Positions 1-6,627 of a DNA stretch of 29,082 nt are shown here, one piece after another (the stretch's first letter is position 1; the number at the start of each line of letters is the position of its first letter). The translations under genes and the position numbers were made by a program. Source of the DNA: a virus; IMG/VR virus record IMGVR_UViG_3300044609_001857, positions 1-29,082 of that record. One strand, given 5' to 3'. Under the pieces are notes generated by a model that worked only from the letters and a program-made list of their open reading frames with translations, ran no database searches and was not told the DNA's origin.

Positions 1-923
1 AGGCACTCGCCCTGTCATTTGTCATTTGCTCCCCGCTTGTTGCCGAGGAAGGCGGCGCGGGTCACTATATGCCCGGCGGCATGGGAACGCTCATCGATAC
101 GCCACCCACCAAGCCGGGCTGGGTCGCCGAAGCGATCTACATGCACTACTCCGGCGAGGCTTCGATCAGCCGCTCGTTTCCCATCGCGGGACTTCTGGCG
201 GCCGGCATCGAGGCCACGAGCGATGCCGCCATGGTCGGGGGATTCTATACCTTCGAGCAAATGCTCTTTGGCGCGCATTACTCCGTCGGCGGATTCCTTC
301 CCGTCGTCTCCATGGAGGTCGCCGCGTCGCTGGACACGCCGGTGGGCAAGGTGTCGCGCACGGACTCCGTCACCGACATCGGGGATATCAACGTCGTTCC
401 CGCCATGCTGGCGTGGAAGTCGGGCTCTTGGCAGTTCGATGCCTTGCTGACAATCTATGCTCCGACCGGTGATTTCGAAACGGGACGCCTCGCCAACACC
501 GGCCTGAACTACTGGACCTTCGAGCCTACCGTCGGCATCAACCACAACAATGAGAAGACGGGACTCAATTTCGCGCTGCACACCGGAATCACGCTAAACA
601 CCGAGAATAACGATACCAGCTACAAGAGCGGATCCGTCCTGCATACCGAGGCGAGCATCACCCAGCTTCTGCCTCTCGGGAGTGGCTATCTCGGAATCGG
701 CGCAAACGCCTTCCTTTACGAACAAATCACGGCGGACAGCGGATCTGGAGCTCGGCTCGGCAGCTTTAAAAGCAGATCCATCGGCATCGGCCCCACCTTG
801 AGTTACTTCCTGCCCATCGGAGAGAATACACTCGCAACCGAAGTGAAATGGATGCCCGAACGCAACACCGATAACCGTATGGAAGGTGACAGCTTCTGGC
901 TGAAACTTGTTTATCAATTCTGA
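1..923 (+). CDS. SphA/MetA-pathway-like exported protein, 3' part
   Basis: The reading frame is open from the left edge, so the true start lies outside the window. The first residues form the end of a signal peptide: a hydrophobic run (ALALSFVICSPLVA) followed by EEGGAGHYMPGG. The mature protein of about 290 residues is rich in alternating polar and aromatic beta-strand segments and ends in a terminal Phe (KLVYQF), as outer-membrane barrels do. The GHYMPGG...IDTPP..PG opening and overall length match the SphA-like family named after the meta-pathway of phenol degradation (PF13557), whose members are thought to sit in the outer membrane. The substrate cannot be read from sequence. It is a host gene left of the mobile element. 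Family fairly sure, function unknown. Confidence 0.75.
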   Translation, partial: ALALSFVICSPLVAEEGGAGHYMPGGMGTLIDTPPTKPGWVAEAIYMHYSGEASISRSFPIAGLLAAGIEATSDAAMVGGFYTFEQMLFGAHYSVGGFLPVVSMEVAASLDTPVGKVSRTDSVTDIGDINVVPAMLAWKSGSWQFDALLTIYAPTGDFETGRLANTGLNYWTFEPTVGINHNNEKTGLNFALHTGITLNTENNDTSYKSGSVLHTEASITQLLPLGSGYLGIGANAFLYEQITADSGSGARLGSFKSRSIGIGPTLSYFLPIGENTLATEVKWMPERNTDNRMEGDSFWLKLVYQF

Positions 924-952
924 TTCCCGATAAAATCAAGCACGAGACCCGC

Positions 953-1186
953 ATGATCCTCTCATCCGCAGTTGGGATTGAGGATGAGAGGCGCAAGGGC
1001 TTATGGTTGCGGCGTTTGAAGGTAAAACCGAACGAAAAATTGGTTCACCCATTGGGTGAAGGAGACCTGGATTTCAAATTCCTGCCCGCAGGTGGGCAAT
1101 TCCACCTACGAGGCAGCGATGAAGCGCTCACCGCCTATGGCGGCTTGGTGGCGTGGGATCACTTTCTGCAACATTGCGGAGTGTAA
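953..1186 (+). pseudogene. IS1380-type transposase N-terminal fragment
   Basis: This short open frame ends in a stretch reading DEALTAYGGLVAWDHFLQHCGV, then stops. The pattern 'LTAYGGL...(F/W)..FL...G(L/V)' is typical of the start of IS1380-family transposases, which are normally more than 400 residues long. Only about 50 recognisable residues remain and there is no DDE catalytic core. The true start is unclear and no terminal inverted repeat was found. The coding remnant stops exactly where the first copy of an 80-bp repeat begins (1187). I infer a relic of an insertion sequence. The call rests on one motif. Confidence 0.45.
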
Positions 1187-1267
1187 CCCCCTTTTCCCCT
1201 TCCCAGACCGGCTCTCCAGTGTATTCTCCGCCTTAGGTGAAAAAGCAAATTCCTAGCAATCAACCCA
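1187..1267. repeat. 80-bp imperfect direct repeat, copy 1
   Basis: This stretch aligns over about 80 bp with 2648-2729, at roughly three quarters identity by eye. It shares a C/T-rich start, the words ACCGGCTCT, CAGTG, ATTCTCC and GAAAAAGC, and the ending TCAACCCA/TCATCCCA. It starts directly after the stop of the transposase scrap and ends about 30 bp before the dehydrogenase gene. It has no obvious internal dyad and does not look like an attC site. Confidence 0.7.
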
Positions 1268-1295
1268 ATTCCAACCACACGACCATAGCAACTTT

Positions 1296-1904
1296 ATGAA
1301 AACCGTCATTCTCATCGGCGCCAATGGCAAAATGGGCCAAGCGGCCTTGACCGGACTCAAGAACCACAGGGTCATCACGGCAAGCCGTTCCGGCAACGGC
1401 TGTGACCATACCGTCGATATCACCAGCACAGCCTCAATCAGGGAACTTTTCGGTAAGGTCGGCAAATTCGATGCGGTGGTCAACACGGTAGGCCTCTGCG
1501 AATACGCCCCTTTCAGCGATATGACGGACGAACAGTGGGACACGACCGTCCGGAGCAAAATGCTCGGCCAGATCAATCTGGTGAAAGTAGGGCTGGAATA
1601 CATAAGCGACAGCGGCTCGTTCACACTGATTTCGGGCATCCTCAACGTGAAGCCGATTCCCCTGGGAATCGCTGACGCCACAACCAGCGGTGCGATCGAT
1701 ACCTTCGTCCAATGCGTTGCCCATGAGCTTCCCCGTGGCATCCGCATCAACGTTGTCAATCCGACGATTCTCGAAGAAGCGTGGGGCGTCTACGGCGAAA
1801 TGATGCCGGGCTTCCAGCCGGTTCCGGGCGCTCTTGTCGGCAAGGCCTTCGAGCGCTCTGTCGACGGTTTCATCACCGGCAAGGTGCTGTTCGTGGATGC
1901 ATAG
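1296..1904 (+). CDS. Atypical short-chain dehydrogenase (SDR)
   Basis: A 202-residue NAD(P)-binding Rossmann protein. The cofactor loop GANGKMG is at residues 8-14. A basic patch ASRSG after strand 2 suggests NADP(H) preference. NTVG near residue 63 takes the place of the usual NNAG, and LISG carries the serine. The classical YxxxK catalytic pair is absent, and the equivalent region reads ADATTSGAID. This matches a known subgroup of short SDRs with the conserved wording GQINLV...SFTLISGIL...ELPRGIRINVV and no YxxxK. It therefore looks intact rather than decayed. The substrate is unknown. The ATG at 1296 has no Shine-Dalgarno sequence. It sits among fragments and appears to be the only intact gene between 924 and 2735. 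Confidence 0.88.
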   Translation: MKTVILIGANGKMGQAALTGLKNHRVITASRSGNGCDHTVDITSTASIRELFGKVGKFDAVVNTVGLCEYAPFSDMTDEQWDTTVRSKMLGQINLVKVGLEYISDSGSFTLISGILNVKPIPLGIADATTSGAIDTFVQCVAHELPRGIRINVVNPTILEEAWGVYGEMMPGFQPVPGALVGKAFERSVDGFITGKVLFVDA

Positions 1905-1923
1905 CGAAGAGGACAGTAGTACA

Positions 1924-2034
1924 ATGGGCGTGGACAGCATGCCTAACGAGAGCGCCAGTGGTTCCGGCGCGGCCTACGTGTTCGTGCGCAGCGGGACGAC
2001 ATGGAGCCAGCAGGCCTACCTCAAGGCCAGCAAT
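1924..2034 (+). pseudogene. FG-GAP repeat protein fragment
   Basis: About 37 residues that read like one blade of an FG-GAP/integrin-type repeat protein: NESASGSGAAYVFVRSG followed by TTWSQQAYLKASN. In intact proteins this unit recurs many times and forms a beta-propeller in large secreted proteins. Here a single partial unit is left, without signal peptide or further blades. It is joined in frame to a transposase fragment at about 2035, so the open frame is a chimera made by rearrangement. Codons before 1924 overlap the end of the dehydrogenase and are unlikely to be translated. Confidence 0.65.
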
Positions 2035-2298
2035 CAGTTAGTTCGTTATTACGGCTGGTATTCCAACAAGATGCGGGGGCAACGGCTCAAGCAAGATGCC
2101 CAGAAAGAGGCCGAGCGTGAAAGCGCGGAAGGGGAGTCCCCGGCACTCGGCACCCCGGAGGTGATCGATGTTTCCGGATTCGTTTCGCGCCGCCGCCCAT
2201 CCCGCAAATGGCGAGACCTCATCCAGAAAGTCTGGGAGGCCGATCCGCTCCTCTGCCCGACCTGTCATGAAACAGGCTCGCTCATCAGAGAGGCCTGA
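2035..2298 (+). pseudogene. IS91-type (Y2) transposase C-terminal fragment
   Basis: The frame continues from the FG-GAP scrap into the C-terminal end of an IS91/IS801-type rolling-circle transposase. RYYGWYSNKMRGQR is followed by a charged linker, then a WRDLIQKVWEADPLLCP segment with a CxxC. Intact relatives carry 'LI.KVYEVDPLLCPKCGG' followed by a few more residues. Here the end is altered (HETGSLIREA, stop). The N-terminal zinc finger and the HUH/tyrosine nuclease domain are missing, so it cannot be active. IS91-type elements can mobilise neighbouring DNA, which may explain the mixed gene scraps here. Confidence 0.75.
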
Positions 2299-2388
2299 TT
2301 CCTTCCCCAACTCCCAAAAAGCGATTTCCTATCAGAGAGTTGCCGGATCATTCATCCAGTCCCCCGTGTCTCACCACATCCATCCCGG
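2299..2388. other. Short non-coding gap
   Basis: This lies between the transposase fragment and the end of the truncated cutA gene on the other strand. I see no gene, terminator or repeat in it. Confidence 0.6.
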
Positions 2389-2655
2389 TTATCCCCCGGT
2401 CACCTCAGCAATCCATTCGGCATAGGGGCCCGTAACCGCTTCCGGATGGATTTGGAGGATTTCCGGAACTTCATAGGGGTGCAGTTCGGCAAGGCGCGTC
2501 ATGCAGGCCGGTGCCGTGGCGCTCCCAGTCTTCAGGAGGACGATCATCTCGGACGACTCCTCGATCCCACCCTTCCATCGGTAGAGTGACCGGGCCCCCG
2601 GCAGCAGGTTGGCGCATGCAATCAGGCGCTCTTCAAGCAGGCGCGAACCCCCCAT
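2389..2655 (-). pseudogene. cutA: CutA1-like protein, 5'-truncated
   Basis: The frame encodes the body of a CutA1 divalent-ion tolerance protein: LLEERLIACANLLPG, SLYRWKGGIEESSE, ...LLKT, and LAELHPYEVPEIL. Intact CutA proteins are about 105-115 residues and begin with a strand and helix carrying a Thr/Cys-containing loop. Here that first segment of about 20 residues is absent. Translation could start only at an ATG at 2655, inside the flanking 80-bp repeat, giving 88 residues. The frame stays open further upstream, but that part translates the repeat and not CutA sequence. CutA is a trimer, and loss of strand 1 probably prevents folding. I treat it as a host gene broken at the repeat. Confidence 0.8.
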
Positions 2656-2729
2656 TTTCCCATCCCACACCGGCTCTTCAGTGCATTCTCCACGCAGGGC
2701 GAAAAAGCTATTCCGAGCATTCATCCCAC
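2648..2729. repeat. 80-bp imperfect direct repeat, copy 2
   Basis: This is the second copy of the repeat at 1187-1267, in the same orientation. It replaces the 5' end of cutA on one side and ends 6 bp from the stop codon of the leftmost phage-arm gene on the other. It therefore marks the boundary between host scraps and the mobile element. It is not a perfect att-type duplication, because identity with copy 1 is only about three quarters. The matching right-hand att site is not expected within the window. Confidence 0.7.
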
Positions 2730-2735
2730 ATCCGT

Positions 2736-2891
2736 TCAACCTGCCAGCTTCTGGGCGATGGCGATTGCGCCCTTGCGGTAGACCGTGACGGCGAGCAGTT
2801 CGCCATTCAGATAGATCGCCCAAAACCTTGTGGCATATCCGCCCTTGGCGAAGTATCGGGTCACGATGATGTCGGGTGATTTGGCATTCAT
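2736..2891 (-). CDS. 51-residue hypothetical protein
   Basis: A small frame starting MNAKSPDIIVTRYFAKGG and ending AIAIAQKLAG. The ATG at 2891 overlaps the TGA of the upstream HTH gene (ATGA), which is strong evidence of a real, translationally coupled gene. The middle (YATRFWAIYLNGELLAVTVYRKG) looks like a two- or three-stranded sheet and the end like a helix. I do not recognise a family. It is the last gene of the leftward operon and ends 6 bp before the 80-bp repeat. Compact proteins of this kind are common next to excisionase genes in mobile elements, but its role is unknown. Confidence 0.6.
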   Translation of the reverse strand: MNAKSPDIIVTRYFAKGGYATRFWAIYLNGELLAVTVYRKGAIAIAQKLAG

Positions 2892-3145
2892 GAGTTTTGG
2901 GCCATGCGGTTGATTGCAGCTTCCACTTCGCTAACTCGGAACCTTACGGCCTTTCCCAATTTGATGTAGGGAATCAGTCCGGCTTTGCGCCAGTTATAGA
3001 GACTGCGTCTGCATACGCGGAGGTAGGTGCTGGCTTCCTGCTCGGTCATCAGTGCATGGCGCGCGGACTTCCAAGGCGAGGTGCTTGAATTGAGCGTCAT
3101 GGGCTCGTGGCTAAAGAACTGGATGTTGAGAGGTTGATTTTTCAT
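2888..3145 (-). CDS. Excisionase-like helix-turn-helix protein
   Basis: An 85-residue protein with a MerR/HTH_17-type winged helix in its second half: MTEQEASTYLRVCRRSLYNWRKAGLIPYIKLGKAVRFRVSEVEAAI. The order 'T..EAA..L.V....(L/V).W...G.IP.IKLG..VRFR..E(V/I)' is the standard excisionase-type DNA-binding pattern. The first 33 residues are low in conservation, and a later start at the Met before TEQEAS is possible. It is coupled to the 51-residue gene downstream and follows the unknown gene at 3149 with a 3-bp gap. It probably controls excision or transcription of the element. No integrase gene is visible beside it, so the partner may be elsewhere. Confidence 0.8.
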   Translation of the reverse strand: MKNQPLNIQFFSHEPMTLNSSTSPWKSARHALMTEQEASTYLRVCRRSLYNWRKAGLIPYIKLGKAVRFRVSEVEAAINRMAQNS

Positions 3146-3148
3146 CGC

Positions 3149-3571
3149 TTAGTTTTCATTGGCTGAGTTGAAGCATTCCTTCGCCCACTCGTGTGCGGCC
3201 TGTGTGATGGTGGTGATGAAATTCTCCTGATCACCTGCGAGGGCGTTCTCCCCCATCAGGTCGAGGTAGCTATTGAGTGCTGACACCACGGCTGCCTCCA
3301 AGAGGATCTGCGGATCGTCGTGTTCGAGTGTGGTTTCCCAATAGCCGATGCGTTCGCGCAGTGCTGGGAATGATTGGGTGCTTGGCAGGCGCCGTTCGCG
3401 CAAATGGTCGTTTGTGAGCACTTGTGAGCCGACGTTGGCCACTGCGGGTTTGAATGGATTGGATTTCGCACAGGCCCACAGAAGGGCGTGAACATCCAAT
3501 TTTCGGCACAGGTTGATGGTTTGGATGGTCGGGTTTCCAATGGTCACTAGGTATCTTGTTTTCTTCTTCAT
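3149..3571 (-). CDS. Hypothetical phage-arm protein (140 aa)
   Basis: The chosen ATG at 3571 gives MKKKTRYLVTIGNPTIQTINLCRKLDVHALLWACAKSNPFKP. Further upstream the frame runs into the GATase gene and reads as low-quality sequence, so the longer version is unlikely. The protein looks mostly helical after residue 50 and ends in an acidic/amide stretch (AHEWAKECFNSANEN). I recognise no domain. It sits 28 bp downstream of the GATase and 3 bp before the HTH gene, so it belongs to the same leftward operon. Confidence 0.7.
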   Translation of the reverse strand: MKKKTRYLVTIGNPTIQTINLCRKLDVHALLWACAKSNPFKPAVANVGSQVLTNDHLRERRLPSTQSFPALRERIGYWETTLEHDDPQILLEAAVVSALNSYLDLMGENALAGDQENFITTITQAAHEWAKECFNSANEN

Positions 3572-3599
3572 ATGTTGGTTTGGGGGTGATGGATTTCGA

Positions 3600-4241
3600 T
3601 CAGAAGTTGGGGAGTTCATCGTCATCGAGGTCGGCAAAATAGGCTTCCTCGTCGCTGAACAACGTGGGCTTGGAGCGCAGGAAATCGGGTCGCGCATCGC
3701 GCACGGGCATGAAGTGGAGGTTGCTCGCCATCATCCCACGGAAGTGCCGCCAATTGCCGAAGAGTTCGGTGAAGTCGCGATCGAAGAACACATAGCGGCC
3801 TGGCAGTTTGTGGAGGGAATCCATGCCGCAGAGATCGACCAGCGAGGCAGCCACACGCGTGTCGGAAAGCAGCCCGTCGGGCATCCGGTGCTTGGGCATG
3901 CGGCGCAGGGTTTCGCGCCATTGGCACCAAGTGCCGTTGTGGAAGAGCACCGCGCGGGCGTGGCCGGTGAGGCGGGTGGACGCGCGGGCTGATATCGGGA
4001 ATGGATGGCAGAGTTTGGGAGTCACCTCCCCCACGCTCGCCCATCGAAAGTGGATGATGATTTCGCCGGGCAGATCACCAATCAGGCGTTCGACCTCATC
4101 CGGATCGAGGCCTTTGCTCCATCGCACCTCGCCATTTTCCCGCCATGCCACACCGGCACCGTGGGGGTTGGCAGCGTGGCAGGCGTCGATGGTTGCGCGG
4201 TCTGGGCGCACGTTCTCTGGGCATACAAGGATCACACACAT
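3600..4241 (-). CDS. Class II glutamine amidotransferase-like (Ntn-hydrolase)
   Basis: A 213-residue protein whose second residue is Cys (MCVILVC). That Cys would become the N-terminal nucleophile after Met removal, as in class II glutamine amidotransferases. Other visible family signs are NPHGAGVAW (25-33), HFRWASVG (64-71, the HxRxAxxG block), CHPFP (78-82) and LFHNGTW (99-105). There is no attached synthetase or isomerase domain. The protein probably cleaves an amide (glutamine or a related gamma-glutamyl bond) and passes on ammonia, or hydrolyses or remodels a peptide amide. The gene starts 14 bp after the amidoligase gene, and this pairing is known from phages and fits one reaction path. 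The C-terminal 70 residues (FLRSKPTLFSDEEAYFADLDDDELPNF) are acidic and unassigned. Confidence 0.85.
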   Translation of the reverse strand: MCVILVCPENVRPDRATIDACHAANPHGAGVAWRENGEVRWSKGLDPDEVERLIGDLPGEIIIHFRWASVGEVTPKLCHPFPISARASTRLTGHARAVLFHNGTWCQWRETLRRMPKHRMPDGLLSDTRVAASLVDLCGMDSLHKLPGRYVFFDRDFTELFGNWRHFRGMMASNLHFMPVRDARPDFLRSKPTLFSDEEAYFADLDDDELPNF

Positions 4242-4255
4242 GGCAGTCGGAGGGA

Positions 4256-5200
4256 TCAGAGGTTGGCGAAGGGAAAGCGGGCGTCGAAGCGGCGGCAGAG
4301 CCGTTGGGCAATGTTGCGGTAGGCATCGAATTCCGAATGGAGCGGACCGATGAGACCAAGTGCAACTGGCCGCTTACTGCCGGTCCACCCGAGGTAATCC
4401 CAAAGGTAGATCAGTGCGTCTTTGGCGGTGGCCGTGCGTTTCGCTTGGGTCTTGTTCTTCTTGAATGAACCAAGGCAATCCACCTCGGCGGCCCGGCGGC
4501 AAAGCCCCAACACCGTGGCAAGGTGGTGAAGAAGTTTTTGGCGGTTGAGCGTGCCGGCAAAGACCCGGAATTCGATCACTCCGTGGGTGAAGAGTTTTTG
4601 GAAGTTGATCATTCCCCTGCCGCACTCGCGTGCAGCGCTTAACTTGCGCTTGGGGTCCTTGCGGCGGTGCATCTGGCGAACCAATTTCCCCACATCATCT
4701 CCGAGCATGTGGCTATAGCGGTTGAGGTGGCGGCCAGTGCCCGTTTGGCCATAGAGGCTCATGGCGTGCCAGCGGGTGATGTGAGCCAGCTTGCGGGCAA
4801 AGTCGCTCATCGCTTGCAGGTCTTCGGTGCCAATGATGGAGGCGACGCCCACGGTGATGTGGCAACCGCACGACGCGTTGACGTTGGCACCGATGGCATT
4901 GGCCCATTCGACGAATTCAATGAGGTGTTGCACTCCATCACTGCCACTGAGGATGGGTGAAACAAATTCGCATGCCGTACGGTCGGCACGGGCACGAATG
5001 GATCCATCGCGTTCAGCCCGCCAACACTCGCCATTGAATGTGGGCGCGTTGAGGGGCGCGGTGGATCCGGTGGCAACACCAGCTCTTACACTGATGCCGT
5101 TGTGGTAATTTCCGACCACCACGCCGGAGAGCACGGGGATGGTGGTTTCGAGTTCAACTCCGAAGGTAATGGCTTCGGCCTTCTTATCTGATGGTTTCAT
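4256..5200 (-). CDS. Amidoligase family protein (COOH-NH2 ligase)
   Basis: A 314-residue protein with the amidoligase (PF12224-type, glutamine-synthetase-like fold) signature blocks in order. FGVELET is at 13-19 (metal/ATP-binding glutamates). A WRAERDGSI...CEFVSPIL segment corresponds to 'W....D.S...E.VSP.L'. CGCHITVG carries the central His, and IEFRVFAGT the E.R pair near residue 210. Enzymes of this group use ATP to join a carboxylate to an amine. Their targets include peptides, small metabolites and, by proposal, modified nucleic acid or cell-surface groups. The gene follows a leader repeated in front of the ligase operon (5215-5336) and is directly followed by the GATase. Start ATG 5200 lacks a clear Shine-Dalgarno of its own, but the AGGAGG of the leader lies about 45 bp upstream. 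Family fairly secure, substrate unknown. Confidence 0.85.
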   Translation of the reverse strand: MKPSDKKAEAITFGVELETTIPVLSGVVVGNYHNGISVRAGVATGSTAPLNAPTFNGECWRAERDGSIRARADRTACEFVSPILSGSDGVQHLIEFVEWANAIGANVNASCGCHITVGVASIIGTEDLQAMSDFARKLAHITRWHAMSLYGQTGTGRHLNRYSHMLGDDVGKLVRQMHRRKDPKRKLSAARECGRGMINFQKLFTHGVIEFRVFAGTLNRQKLLHHLATVLGLCRRAAEVDCLGSFKKNKTQAKRTATAKDALIYLWDYLGWTGSKRPVALGLIGPLHSEFDAYRNIAQRLCRRFDARFPFANL

Positions 5201-5237
5201 TTAGGATCTGGTGTCGGAGGGATGTGCGTTCCGACAT
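5184..5237 (-). CDS. Possible 17-residue leader peptide (copy A)
   Basis: A tiny frame, MSERTSLRHQILNETIR, begins at an ATG preceded by AGGAGGAAGG, the best Shine-Dalgarno match in the left arm. It overlaps the amidoligase start out of frame, so ribosomes ending here could re-initiate there. The first nine residues are identical in the second leader (6451-6489). However, that part lies within a 41-bp DNA identity, so peptide conservation cannot be separated from DNA conservation. Confidence 0.35.
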   Translation of the reverse strand: MSERTSLRHQILNETIR

Positions 5238-5336
5238 CCTTCCTCCTGCCAGCCATCCGCGCGTTTTGTCGCGCGCCATCCGCATCCATATTTTTCACCA
5301 TTTTGATCGCCGCCCGCGCGTTGGCATGCGGATTGG
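5215..5336 (-). promoter_or_regulatory. Duplicated leader, copy A
   Basis: Positions 5215-5255 are identical over 41 bp to 6467-6507, and 5319-5336 are identical over 18 bp to 6583-6600. The stretch between is partly similar. Read on the minus strand it contains a dyad GGATGT-CGGAACGC-ACATCC (5220-5239) able to form a 6-bp stem with an 8-nt loop, directly overlapping an AGGAGG Shine-Dalgarno and ATG. Both copies stand immediately upstream of a minus-strand gene, so a shared 5' regulatory leader is the simplest reading. No -35/-10 pair is convincing. Confidence 0.6.
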
Positions 5337-5345
5337 ACAGGCGCA

Positions 5346-6233
5346 TCAGGCGCTCATGTCCCAAGTTTCGCGGAAGCCGATGAACTTCGGAAACCGTGGC
5401 GCTTCTTTGGCACCGCTGGGCTGGTGGCTGAACTTCACCACGCGGCCAATCAGATCATCCTTGCGCATCCAGAGCGTGATACGGTCGATCCCGCCGATGA
5501 CATGGTTGTAGCCCAAGCGGAATTCGACGCCAGTGAATAGGTGGCGCACTACGAAGCCGCCAAGTTCGCCGCGACCGATCATGCCTGCCTGGCTCATGCT
5601 TCGCTTCGTACGGCCGAAGGCATCAAGTTCCGCTGCGTTCTGGTTGCTCATGCCCTCGTATGTGGACAACACGACGGCCTCCGCATCCTCGAAGCGTTTG
5701 ATCTTGAGCAACCATGCCTCGCGATCAGTGGACCGCCCGCATTTGTAGGGTGAATCCAGCGTGCGGACCATCACGCCCTCGTATCCGGCAGCGATGCACT
5801 CTTCCTCGTATGCGACCAGTTCGGCGACGTTGTGGATGAGGGTCGGCAGCACTTTCACGATGCACACCCAATTCGGCAGGGCGGCAAGTTGGTTCATTCT
5901 CTCCACATAGGGCGTGGTGACTGAATCGGCAACGTAGTCAAAGACATGGAAGACAAAATCCGGCTGACCATCACGGGCGCCGATGGCACTGGTGGTTTGA
6001 TTGAAGGTGCCGTCGCGTAGCATGAGTTCACCGTCCACACCATCGGGCAGGTTGGCCTCGATCCACTCGCGCACGAAGCGGTTGGAGATTGGCTTGAATG
6101 AGCGTGTCAGCGCTTTGCCACCGACCTTCAGACAACGAATGCCGTCGAGTTTTGGCGTGGCAAGCACGGGGAATGGAAGTTGGTCGGGCCGCTCGCACTT
6201 GCTGGCGAGCATCGGCTTGGTGATCGCGTTCAT
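5346..6233 (-). CDS. Minimal ATP-dependent DNA ligase
   Basis: A 295-residue phage-type ligase. Motif I KLDGIR (28-33) supplies the lysine that is adenylated. FVFHVFDYV is motif III, EGVMVR motif IV and WLLKIKRF motif V. The C-terminal part (about 200-295) has the length of an OB-fold domain. There are no accessory DNA-binding or nuclease domains, as in T7-like ligases. It seals nicks in duplex DNA during replication or repair. I prefer the ATG at 6233 because MNAITKPMLASK matches the usual 'KPMLA' opening. A TTG at 6260 overlapping the previous stop (TTGA) would add nine residues and would couple it to the upstream gene. It lies between two copies of the leader, with the amidoligase operon downstream. 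Confidence 0.88.
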   Translation of the reverse strand: MNAITKPMLASKCERPDQLPFPVLATPKLDGIRCLKVGGKALTRSFKPISNRFVREWIEANLPDGVDGELMLRDGTFNQTTSAIGARDGQPDFVFHVFDYVADSVTTPYVERMNQLAALPNWVCIVKVLPTLIHNVAELVAYEEECIAAGYEGVMVRTLDSPYKCGRSTDREAWLLKIKRFEDAEAVVLSTYEGMSNQNAAELDAFGRTKRSMSQAGMIGRGELGGFVVRHLFTGVEFRLGYNHVIGGIDRITLWMRKDDLIGRVVKFSHQPSGAKEAPRFPKFIGFRETWDMSA

Positions 6234-6256
6234 GGCAGAGAGGGTGAGTTGTAAAC

Positions 6257-6454
6257 TCAATCGTTGCGCAGGGCGTCGGTGATTTCCTCGTCATCGTAGC
6301 CGTCGATGGCATCGGAAAAAAGAAGGCGCACCGAGTGGATGTGCTTGGTGCTTTTGTTCGAGAACTCAATGTCGGAGATGAGTTGCTGCTGTTCGGTGGG
6401 GCTCAGTTTGGCGAAGGCGCTCAGGGCGTTCAGGAAGTATTCAATGTCGTTCAT
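6257..6454 (-). CDS. Small acidic hypothetical protein (65 aa)
   Basis: MNDIEYFLNALSAFAKLSPTEQQQ opens two predicted amphipathic helices, and the tail DGYDDEEITDALRND is strongly acidic. The frame is open further upstream, but that part translates the leader repeat. The ATG at 6454 is preferred because it overlaps the stop of the leader ORF (ATGA). It ends at the alternative TTG start of the DNA ligase, so the two genes form one unit. No family recognised. The helix-plus-acidic composition would suit a protein-binding or DNA-mimic role, but that is only a guess. Confidence 0.6.
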   Translation of the reverse strand: MNDIEYFLNALSAFAKLSPTEQQQLISDIEFSNKSTKHIHSVRLLFSDAIDGYDDEEITDALRND

Positions 6455-6489
6455 GGTTCTGTGTGCCGGAGGGATGTGCGTTCCGACAT
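6451..6489 (-). CDS. Possible 12-residue leader peptide (copy B)
   Basis: MSERTSLRHTEP, initiated after AGGAGGAAGG and ending in a TGA that overlaps the ATG of the 65-residue gene. The arrangement is that of a coupled leader peptide. It shares its first nine residues and its Shine-Dalgarno with the copy before the amidoligase. Expression is unproven. Confidence 0.35.
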   Translation of the reverse strand: MSERTSLRHTEP

Positions 6490-6600
6490 CCTTCCTCCTG
6501 CCAGCCACCCATCGCGATTGTCGCGCACCATCCGCACGTCAGTTCGCACCATATTGGTCGGCCATTTTTCGCGGCATACCATCGTTGGCATGCGGATTGG
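6467..6600 (-). promoter_or_regulatory. Duplicated leader, copy B
   Basis: The second copy of the leader at 5215-5336, with the same 41-bp block (6467-6507), the same hairpin (6472-6491) and the same 18-bp block (6583-6600). It also holds the near-palindrome GCATACCA-TCGT-TGGCATGC (6574-6593), which copy A has only on one side. It precedes the 65-residue gene and the DNA ligase. Confidence 0.6.
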
Positions 6601-6627
6601 GTAGATAAAAATGCCGCAGACAAGACT

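Noticed and set aside
1187-2729. The 80-bp repeats as integron attC sites
   Set aside because: GTTCAAC near 2734 resembles an attC core half, but there is no matching GTTRRRY at the other end, no folded inverted structure, and copy 1 lacks the core.
3572-3697. N-terminal extension of the 140-residue protein to 3697
   Set aside because: The added segment overlaps the end of the GATase gene and is Pro/Ser-rich. ATG 3571 gives a natural start.
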